Virus record (IMG/VR): IMGVR_UViG_3300044823_000543
Coordinates: 1-24,482 of that record
Direction: 5' to 3' (one strand)
Length of the DNA stretch: 24,482 bases
Origin: a virus
Positions 18,604 to 24,482 of this stretch are shown piece by piece. The translations under genes were made by a program, and so were the position numbers. Within the stretch, counting starts at the first letter, position 1; each line of letters begins with the position of its first letter. The notes under the pieces were generated by a model. That model ran no database searches. It was not told where the DNA came from and saw nothing but the letters and a program-made list of their open reading frames with translations.

Positions 18604-20505
18604 CTACGAGGTTAAGAGACCTTGGTCATTGTAGATAAACTGCCCATCCGTAATTTCCAGTTCGGTATTGGTGATGTTGGTAAAAAGCAGTTTGAGCAAG
18701 AACCGCTTGCCTTTGTATTTGCTCTTGATATCAAAATAAACGTCGCGGAGCTGCGCAAGATTTGAAAAGTTAAACGTTTGTACCAACTTAAACGGCGAGA
18801 CGGAAACGAACACGCCGGTTTCAGTCGTATGGGGTAAAGTGTTGACCGTCCAAGTCTCGGCGCTGGTTCCCTGATTGGCAATGTTCGTGATGTGCGTCAC
18901 CTGCCCGGCGTTAACACCTTCCAAAATGGTTACCTCGTCTCCCACCTGCGCCACCGGATTGCCGGATTGAATGGTGCCGCCAATGGTGATATGGGTAGTG
19001 TCGGCAGTCCCGGTAACCGTCTGCGCGTATGACCAAAGGCTACGCTGGAAATTGTAGACCTTAAGGGCGAGAGAGTAGGTATTGCTTCCTACTGTAGACG
19101 GCCGGGTATTTTGAAGAATGGTAAACTTGGCCGCTTCGGCGGTCTTTTCGTTGCCGGCGAAGGAAGTCTTGCCATCTCCAAGGCCTTTTGGTTCGGTAAT
19201 GTAGTAAGCCGATGACGGCGAAACATTCAACAGTTGGCCAATGGCAGTTATGGAGGGATGGGTTGAACCGTATGAAAAATGGATATTGAGCGCGCTGTCA
19301 AAGAATATGCCGCCCAATGTCAGGTTAGCCTGAACGTTGTTTGGTACGGGACAGAATTCAAACGTCTTGGTCTCAACATTAAAAATGTAAATGCCGGCGC
19401 CCTGTCTTGTAAAGCTGCTGCCGCCGAGAAAAATTAGATAGTTTCCGATAAGTACAACGCCATTAGGTGTCAGGTTTCCGACAAGATGGCTGTATGTGAG
19501 GCGGTCATCCGGCAACATCTCATAAATAGGCGTGACCACGTATCCGTTCGTTTGGTATATGCCGCGGCTGGTGATGACGTAATAGCCCAAGTACCCTTCG
19601 TTGGTTGGCACAATGGCTTTGATGTTGGCGTTAAACCAAATCCAAGGAGCAATGGAGCCGTTGGAATAGGCGTCCCAAAGGAAAGCGGCTCCTCGGGCGT
19701 TGACGTTGACGCCTACAAGAATTCCGGACGTGCCGGCGCGAGCTGTGACGGCAGTATAGCCGCTGGGAAGTGCCAATCCCTGATTGGTAAAGGAATCGTC
19801 GGTAACATTGAGCAAAGCGAGACTGTTCTTGTTGGTTATGACGACCCAGTCTTCATACAAGTCCATTTGCCTGATGCCGGTCACCGTAAAAGCGGAGCCG
19901 AAGTCCTTCCACTGCTCAGTCGAGCCCATATAGATTGTGTAGTTGTAGGTTCCGGTTGTGCCGGTAAAGTTGCCCGTCAAAGTCAATGAGGTGGTACTGG
20001 CCACGGATAAAATAGTGTATAGCTGGGCTGAAATAACAATCTGCTTACCAACCATGTCGCTGGTGAAGTTCGTACCGGTTCCGGTGAGATTGGCATTGCC
20101 GTTTTGGGTGTAAACCGTACCTGCCGTAACCGCTGCCGTGGAGCCGTCCCATTTGGACAGGTAGCGGTCGCCCGCCACCAGCACGCGGCCGGTTTGGTCA
20201 ACAATCATGCCATTGCCATGGGAAGACGTAAAAGGCGTATAGGCTTTGGCCCAATTCAGATTGGTGCTGTCGGCGCTGTTGACCACTCCTCCGCTGTCGA
20301 AGCCAAACACGCTGCTGGCGTTGGAACCAAACCAGTTCACAACATTCAGGCCAGACAAACTTGCTGACGTGATTTGGTCCCGGCTATGCCAGTTCGGAGT
20401 CAAACCAAACTGGGTTTTGCACATACCCTGCGAATAGAAATACTCGCCTTGCTGGGCGCCTGTGCCGAAGCCATTGAAGTTTTGGATTGGCTCAACGCTA
20501 ATCAT
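18604..20505 (-). CDS. Large beta-rich tail hub/nozzle-like protein (633 aa)
   Basis: Repeated short beta segments with W/G/D turns (VAGDRYLSKWDG, DWVVITNKNSLALLN, GIYIFNVETKTFEF) suggest a beta-propeller or nozzle. An inserted domain at about 138-190 (GTGTNFTSDMVGKQIVI ... YTILSVASTTSLTL) resembles one in the coat protein of this window. The C-terminus (about 580-633) has AQLRDVYFDIKSKYKGKRFLLKLLF. Likely the tail tubular B/nozzle equivalent, following the adaptor gene in function. Its ATG overlaps the stop of the 573-aa gene by one base. Confidence 0.6.
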   Translation of the reverse strand: MISVEPIQNFNGFGTGAQQGEYFYSQGMCKTQFGLTPNWHSRDQITSASLSGLNVVNWFGSNASSVFGFDSGGVVNSADSTNLNWAKAYTPFTSSHGNGMIVDQTGRVLVAGDRYLSKWDGSTAAVTAGTVYTQNGNANLTGTGTNFTSDMVGKQIVISAQLYTILSVASTTSLTLTGNFTGTTGTYNYTIYMGSTEQWKDFGSAFTVTGIRQMDLYEDWVVITNKNSLALLNVTDDSFTNQGLALPSGYTAVTARAGTSGILVGVNVNARGAAFLWDAYSNGSIAPWIWFNANIKAIVPTNEGYLGYYVITSRGIYQTNGYVVTPIYEMLPDDRLTYSHLVGNLTPNGVVLIGNYLIFLGGSSFTRQGAGIYIFNVETKTFEFCPVPNNVQANLTLGGIFFDSALNIHFSYGSTHPSITAIGQLLNVSPSSAYYITEPKGLGDGKTSFAGNEKTAEAAKFTILQNTRPSTVGSNTYSLALKVYNFQRSLWSYAQTVTGTADTTHITIGGTIQSGNPVAQVGDEVTILEGVNAGQVTHITNIANQGTSAETWTVNTLPHTTETGVFVSVSPFKLVQTFNFSNLAQLRDVYFDIKSKYKGKRFLLKLLFTNITNTELEITDGQFIYNDQGLLTS

Positions 20506-22226
20506 TAGAGATGGTGATATTTGTTGTTATAACTTGTTCCTTGCTGATTGTACTTGTTGCCGTAGCTCGTGTTTCGTTTGGAAAACTTATTGCTGTAAAT
20601 GGCCAATAGGCCGTTTAGGGTTACCCTGGATATCCGTACCAATCGGCTGGCCGCGGTAGACACGAACACCTTCACTGAGCGAGTGTATGTCATTAGCCGA
20701 ACGACCGAGGCGAGTCTGGAAGCGGCGTTTGAAACAGTCACGACTGCCGTCCTGAAAAAGATTTTGCCTTTGCTGACAACAATCGTTCTGGATGCCGCCA
20801 GAGATACTGATACTGAAGCGGCGCGCTTATACAGAAACCCCCGAACCATCACGGCGAATCTGGAAGCAGCATTGGATACCGACGCTGTCGGATTGCGAAG
20901 GAAGGTAGCCTTCCTGACTATGGTCGCCAAACGGGAAGCAGCATTTGAGACGGAAGCGGCCAAAGCCCGTATCAGAATCCTTGCCCTTGCCACCGAAGCC
21001 AAGCGTGAGGCGGAGTTTGACACGGAAGCCGAAGCGGAACGCTTGCCCGTAAAGCTCCTGACCATGGTCGCCAATCTTCCGGCCGTGTTCGATACCGAAA
21101 CGGATAGGGCGACAACAATCCTGTGAGACTTAGTCGCCACAATGGTGGCCAATCTGGATGCCGCATTGGAAACAGAAACGGAAACAGTCTTTACAAAGAT
21201 AGTCGGGTTATGGCTTAGGATATACGCTACCGTGGCCAGTCTGCTGGCGGCGTTGGAAACCGTAGCTGATAGTTTTCTAATGAACGTTCCTTTTCTTACC
21301 ACCGTCGCCAATCTGGAAACGGAATTGGATACGGACGCGGATATTCCTCGCTTTAAAGTCGCCAATCGCGCGACGGTTGCCGAACGGCTCGCGGCACGAG
21401 AAACCGAGGCGGATATTGCTCGCAAGAATGTAACCTTGCGAACGACAGCAGCCAGTCTGCTGACCGCATTGCTTACTGAAGCCGCGACTGCTCTTTTTAA
21501 GGTGCCAATTCTGGTTATGGTTATACTTCTGGAAGCGGCGCGAGAGACTGTAACGGAGGCGGTGGAAGCAAAAGTAGTCACGGTAACGGGAGCAAACGAA
21601 CACTGTATAACTTGTTCTGACCAATTTTGCGGCCCACCCTCTGCCCACTCAACCGTCACATTTCCTGCTGGATGAATTGGACCATTTGTATCGGCTAATG
21701 CCCAAGCACCTCCACCAGTAACACGCAAAGTCATTCCGCTATTTAAACTCAAAGCTCCCCAAGAGTTAACGCAAACACTTAACATCCAACAATTATCAGC
21801 TACACTTGAAAGTGAACAATCTATAACTTTTCCACTGTGTGTACCAGAGCCAGAATTGTAGTAGGTGTTACTGGCGTCCGGTTGCCCTGTTTGTGCCGCC
21901 CCAGTATAAGAAACGCTAATTGCCTCACTATTTTTAGAGTCGCTCAAACTAACGACAACATTGTGCGTGCCAGTTGGAGGGTTTACCATTTTATAAAGGT
22001 AAATTGGCTGAACCCAACCACCGGAACCAGCGGCGTGCTTAGCGACAAAATCCATAGCCACGCCATTGTAAGTAATGCCTGTTATGTCGTCGTCCCCACT
22101 AGTGTCCTCTTGGTTTACGGCGACAAACAAAATACGGTTGCTACCTGAGCAAGTATGAGAAAAAGTCAGAGAAGTTGCCGCCGAACTAGTGTGGCCAGTA
22201 TTTGAGCTATCAAAAGCTATGGGCAT
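20505..22226 (-). CDS. Tail protein with jelly-roll-like N-domain and 24-residue repeats (573 aa)
   Basis: Residues 1 to about 215 form a beta-sandwich-like domain (SLTFSHTCSGSNRILFVAV, ITYNGVAM, LYKMVNPPTGTHNVVVSLS, ISVSYTGAAQTGQPD) common in phage and environmental surface proteins. From about 222 to 530 come twelve to thirteen copies of a 24-residue repeat with consensus A-S-V-S-N-A-A-S-R-L-A-T-V-V-R-K-x-T-F-x-R. The end (about 540-573) is rich in Asn, Tyr, Lys and Ser, with S-Y-x-N-K-Y repeated. The repeat region is strongly basic. The genomic position and architecture suggest a fibre or host-contact protein, not proven. The ATG is preceded by a G-poor leader without Shine-Dalgarno. Confidence 0.65.
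   Translation of the reverse strand: MPIAFDSSNTGHTSSAATSLTFSHTCSGSNRILFVAVNQEDTSGDDDITGITYNGVAMDFVAKHAAGSGGWVQPIYLYKMVNPPTGTHNVVVSLSDSKNSEAISVSYTGAAQTGQPDASNTYYNSGSGTHSGKVIDCSLSSVADNCWMLSVCVNSWGALSLNSGMTLRVTGGGAWALADTNGPIHPAGNVTVEWAEGGPQNWSEQVIQCSFAPVTVTTFASTASVTVSRAASRSITITRIGTLKRAVAASVSNAVSRLAAVVRKVTFLRAISASVSRAASRSATVARLATLKRGISASVSNSVSRLATVVRKGTFIRKLSATVSNAASRLATVAYILSHNPTIFVKTVSVSVSNAASRLATIVATKSHRIVVALSVSVSNTAGRLATMVRSFTGKRSASASVSNSASRLASVARARILIRALAASVSNAASRLATIVRKATFLRNPTASVSNAASRFAVMVRGFLYKRAASVSVSLAASRTIVVSKGKIFFRTAVVTVSNAASRLASVVRLMTYTRSVKVFVSTAASRLVRISRVTLNGLLAIYSNKFSKRNTSYGNKYNQQGTSYNNKYHHL
20639..21563 (-). repeat. Protein-level tandem repeats of about 72 bp (24 codons)
   Basis: Twelve full units and one partial. 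Core V-S-x-A-A-S-R-L-A is kept almost every time, while bases at third positions differ widely, so the units are old or under protein-level selection. Two units carry insertions (one of about 5 residues with SHNPTIF, one of 2 with TKSHRI). Confidence 0.85.
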
Positions 22227-22267
22227 ACTAAGGGATAGATAAACCGATTACAAAGTCAGCAACTTAC

Positions 22268-22894
22268 CTATATGTTAACCGTCCACGTAACCTGCAAGAT
22301 ATCGTTCGTGGCCATAACCGCCGAGCTGCCAAAGTTCGCCTCGGCAAACATGTTGCCGGTGGAGGCCGCGTCAAAGAGAGCCGATGACACCACCGTGGTG
22401 CCTGCGCCGGTCAAGGTGAACTGTTTGTAGATGTCGTACGAAGCCGCGCCGTCAACGGTCGTGCCGGGCGACACGTAATTTTGCACCGTTCCGAGCGCGC
22501 GGGCAATACCAGCCACTACGGTTTCACTTGTTAAGGTTGTGTCGCCGTACGCCGGAGTCAAACTTGCCGTCGATAGGGCAATGTAGATAGGCGGTAGCGG
22601 CGAAGCACAAGAGCCTAAAGCCGAACCCGACATTAACGAAGCCTGCAAAGCCGCTCCCTTATTAACGCGGGAGTTATAGGAAAACTGAAACCGCGACGGC
22701 TTGGCGTACACCTTGTTGCCGTCTTTGTCATATTCTTTGAACTTTATAAGGCTATAGCCTACCCGGTCAAACCCTTTGATGCCTAACGTAAAGGCGATGT
22801 GCTTGCCAACCTGGGTTTTGAGGAAAGCTTTGACAAGTCTTATCCAGATGTTTTGTTTCCTCTGGATGGGAATGTTTGTCTCTATTTCGGACAT
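22268..22894 (-). CDS. Fibre/virion protein with C-terminal phage beta-domain (208 aa)
   Basis: The N-terminus (1-45) is basic and helical. A linker with FKEYDKDGNKVYAKPSRFQFSYNSRVNKG follows. The C-terminal about 110 residues (PPIYIALSTASLTPAYGDTTL ... GIARALGTVQNY ... FTLTGAGTTVVSSALFDAASTGNMFAEANF ... DILQVTWTVNI) match a beta domain I recall from many phage tail or fibre proteins. Function probably structural. Between it and the 22953 gene lies a perfect hairpin. Confidence 0.6.
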   Translation of the reverse strand: MSEIETNIPIQRKQNIWIRLVKAFLKTQVGKHIAFTLGIKGFDRVGYSLIKFKEYDKDGNKVYAKPSRFQFSYNSRVNKGAALQASLMSGSALGSCASPLPPIYIALSTASLTPAYGDTTLTSETVVAGIARALGTVQNYVSPGTTVDGAASYDIYKQFTLTGAGTTVVSSALFDAASTGNMFAEANFGSSAVMATNDILQVTWTVNI

Positions 22895-22924
22895 TGGTTT
22901 TGTGATTTAATTCTCAAGCCCTGA

Positions 22925-22945
22925 ACTCTGGGTAGAGCCCAGAGT
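22925..22945. other. Perfect intergenic hairpin
   Basis: ACTCTGGG (22925-22932), loop of 5, CCCAGAGT (22938-22945), between the 165-aa and 208-aa genes. No U-tract follows on either strand, so it is more likely a processing or mRNA-stability element than a terminator. Confidence 0.55.
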
Positions 22946-22952
22946 CTGGGAA

Positions 22953-23450
22953 TTACAGAGTGGAATACTGCGGGAAAAAGTCGCCCACGGTGTTGACGTA
23001 AGCGGCGTTCGGAACAACGGTCGCGTCGTCCAACGCCGTATTACCACCGACAAAGTTGCCGGTGCCGGTCGGGTTGATGATGACGAAACCGATTGCAACC
23101 GAGCCATCGGGAACGGACGGGAAAACTACACCGCCCAAAGTTGCGGCTTCAGTTCCCATTTGAGTAGCAAGCGTGCCTGCGGCATTGACCGAGAACACAA
23201 ACACGTTGAATTTGGCGGCGGTTACGGTGCCAGCCAAAGCGGCGCAGTCAGCGGCGGTCTTGCTGTAAACCTGACCATCAATCATAAAATAGATGGTGTT
23301 CACAAACTTGGCTAAAGCCGAAGCCGAGCCGTGAATGGCCAAAGCGCCGGTATTTAACAACGATGTAATGGCTGCCCGTTGCAACTTGTCAAACACAGCC
23401 TTTTCTTCATCTTCCGTGTTCGGGAAGGCGATAGATTTAGTACGAGCCAT
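22953..23450 (-). CDS. Capsid-adjacent structural protein, decoration-like (165 aa)
   Basis: Short helical N-terminus (EDEEKAVFDKLQRAAITSLL), then a beta-rich body: NTIYFMIDGQVYSKTAADCAALAG, KFNVFVFSVNAAGTLATQMGTEA, GGVVFPSVPDGSVAIGFVIINPTGTGNFVGGNTALDDATVVPN. I recall this V-F-P-x-x-P-x-x...I-G-F-V-I-I-N-P-T-G-T-G pattern from phage proteins encoded next to the coat gene. Probably a head decoration or minor structural protein. It is separated from the coat gene by a strong terminator and has an A/T-rich leader without Shine-Dalgarno. Confidence 0.6.
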   Translation of the reverse strand: MARTKSIAFPNTEDEEKAVFDKLQRAAITSLLNTGALAIHGSASALAKFVNTIYFMIDGQVYSKTAADCAALAGTVTAAKFNVFVFSVNAAGTLATQMGTEAATLGGVVFPSVPDGSVAIGFVIINPTGTGNFVGGNTALDDATVVPNAAYVNTVGDFFPQYSTL

Positions 23451-23473
23451 AAAATAGATGTTTTAATGATAGG

Positions 23474-23509
23474 GAAAAACCCCGGCCCACTATTTGGGCG
23501 AGCCGGGGT
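23474..23509 (-). terminator. Rho-independent terminator after the coat gene
   Basis: ACCCCGGC pairs with GCCGGGGT (23479-23486/23502-23509), with CCCA/TGGG inside, followed on minus by TTTTTCCC. It lies 7 nt past the coat stop. Partial readthrough would set the coat-to-tail ratio. Confidence 0.85.
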
Positions 23510-23516
23510 CTATAGA

Positions 23517-24482
23517 CTAGGCGGTGAACTTGACGAATGCAGTCGCGCCGAATTTGCGGCGTTCATCGGCAACTTTCGCGCCGTAAACGAACAAATCCTT
23601 ATACGCTGATCCGAAGTTTCCAATCAGGTCTTCTTCCATTCCGACGTTCAGAGCTTTGTCGGCAAAGGTTAAGAAGTTCCTCTGGCAAGCCAGGACGTGA
23701 TAACCGTTGGTGTTGTCGCCGGTCAAGCGGTTGACTTTGAAGACTTTGAAGCCTTCAAGCTCCGTGACCATACCTTTGACTATGAGGTCTTCATAGGCGG
23801 CGGGCACGTTCAGCTTGATTTTGGTGTCTTTCAACAGGGCGGTGATACCGGCCGGAGGTAAGAACAAAGCGCGGCCTTCATCAGGCACTTCGTTTTCGTC
23901 CAAAACCTGTTTAAGGCTGGTAACCATGTCGAGCAGGTACATGCCCGTGGTGCTGTTGTCGATGGTTCTTACAGTCGCGGCTTGGATGGTATAAGTTGCG
24001 CCAGCGCCGATAGCGCCGCCGTCGTATCCGGCTGTCGCGTCGTCGGTGTCGTTGACAATGGTGATGGAGGTGGTGCTGGTGTAGGTGGCTATGCGATACC
24101 ACTTGGTGTGGCCGGTCGCCTTAAACGGAAGGCCTACCATAGTGGCGGCAAAGGTAGTGCCGTTGCCCGAGACAACGCCGGTGGTCACATCAACGGTGAC
24201 GGTTCCGGTTGTGTAATCGGTGCCGACCCAGTTGCCGGCTGCCGCTTTGGTGTACAAGCCAAGCAAGTACTTCATGATGTTCTTCCGCCGTTCGTTGGCG
24301 GTCTGCTCAAGGACGGTGCCTTTCGGCTCCTTGATGTAACTGGCCCATTTGTTTATCGTCTTTTCACGCCAGTAGAAAGATTTCCACTGGTCGATGGTTA
24401 ACTGACTGTTGACCTCGGTGAGGTCATCCGGGGAGAGGTTGGCCCCGGTATAGGTCTGTTCCGAGAGACGGGTGAAGTTGAG
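23517..24482 (-). CDS. Major coat protein, P22/HK97-like, 5' end outside window
   Basis: The frame is open to the right edge, so an internal ATG at 24275 is not the start: upstream residues (TRLSEQTYTGANLSPDDLTEVNSQL, then DQWKSFYWREKTINKW) are typical of P22-like coat N-terminal regions. Downstream are helical DMVTSLKQVLDENEVPDEGRALFLPP, the strand-turn KVFKVNRLTGDN, and the final part QRNFLTFADKALNVGMEED...LFVYGAKVADERRKFGA. A Thr/Gly-rich beta domain (about residues 90-160 of the visible part, GTVTVDVTTGVVSGNGTTF ... GATYTIQ) is inserted in the shell fold, like the I-domain of P22 gp5. Followed by a strong terminator. Confidence 0.75.
   Translation of the reverse strand, partial: LNFTRLSEQTYTGANLSPDDLTEVNSQLTIDQWKSFYWREKTINKWASYIKEPKGTVLEQTANERRKNIMKYLLGLYTKAAAGNWVGTDYTTGTVTVDVTTGVVSGNGTTFAATMVGLPFKATGHTKWYRIATYTSTTSITIVNDTDDATAGYDGGAIGAGATYTIQAATVRTIDNSTTGMYLLDMVTSLKQVLDENEVPDEGRALFLPPAGITALLKDTKIKLNVPAAYEDLIVKGMVTELEGFKVFKVNRLTGDNTNGYHVLACQRNFLTFADKALNVGMEEDLIGNFGSAYKDLFVYGAKVADERRKFGATAFVKFTA

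Noticed and set aside
20599-21675. Two long + strand ORFs in one frame with acidic 24-residue repeats, separated by one stop
   Set aside because: They are the antisense of the basic repeats of the tail protein; the opposite strand of repeated Val-Ser-Ala-Arg codons stays open by composition. No start signal.
1-24482. CRISPR array, IS element, diversity-generating retroelement
   Set aside because: No regularly spaced DNA repeats, transposase or reverse transcriptase seen. The only tandem repeats are at protein level in the tail gene.

Overview
The window looks like about half of the genome of a tailed bacteriophage or prophage (Caudoviricetes, probably short-tailed) of a bacterium. The evidence is a tyrosine integrase at the left edge, a block of virion genes on the minus strand ending in a P22/HK97-like coat protein that runs off the right edge, a lysis region, and many small phage-type hypothetical genes packed with overlapping stops and starts. 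No tail tape-measure, sheath or baseplate gene is seen, which fits a podovirus-like particle. Terminase and portal would lie beyond the right edge. Host identity cannot be read from the sequence. I see no tRNA, rRNA, IS element or CRISPR array.

Layout. (1) 1-828: integrase on +, convergent with a minus-strand block (about 4.05 kb down to 829) of DNA-metabolism genes: a PD-(D/E)xK nuclease, a zinc-finger protein, a NinB-like protein, a GIY-YIG/NUMOD3 homing endonuclease, a conserved phage protein, a VRR-NUC nuclease and a zinc-ribbon protein. A DUF4177-like gene lies inside this block on the + strand. (2) 4.2-5.56 kb: a small membrane-protein gene with its own promoter and terminator, then about 0.9 kb with no credible protein gene but dense complementary helices, a long-range closing stem and a terminator. 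I interpret this as a large structured non-coding RNA on +, and it is the main discovery candidate. (3) 5.56-6.25 kb: a minus-strand hypothetical gene, convergent with that RNA. (4) 6.3-7.86 kb: a + strand operon (coiled-coil protein, SSB-like protein with an acidic tail, zinc-ribbon protein) ending in a bidirectional terminator. (5) 7.93-12.6 kb: a minus-strand region with a run of tiny Cys-rich zinc proteins, a holin-like protein, an endolysin, tiny membrane proteins, a DUF932 protein behind a structured leader, a papain-like cysteine peptidase and an XhlA-like coiled-coil membrane protein. (6) 12.66-13.4 kb: a secreted FN3-like protein on + (moron candidate) and a tiny membrane ORF. (7) 13.3-24.5 kb: virion genes on minus. 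Read from the right they are coat, decoration-like, fibre-like, a 573-aa tail protein with twelve to thirteen 24-residue repeats, a 633-aa beta-rich tail protein, a small protein, a head-tail adaptor, a 720-aa protein with a lysozyme-like domain, and a 683-aa probable ejection protein.

How it may work together. The virion genes are transcribed leftward from beyond the right edge. A terminator just after the coat gene probably keeps coat in excess over the downstream tail genes. The integrase indicates a temperate life cycle. A 10-bp element identical to an extended DnaA box (TGTGGATAAC) occurs three times, each time pointing toward a downstream gene. Translation signals are of two kinds: clear Shine-Dalgarno sequences in the lysis, zinc-protein and moron region, and G-poor leaders without Shine-Dalgarno before most virion and replication genes. 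Two nuclease genes have no ATG, GTG or TTG start at all. All functional calls rest on reading motifs by eye; no database search was run.
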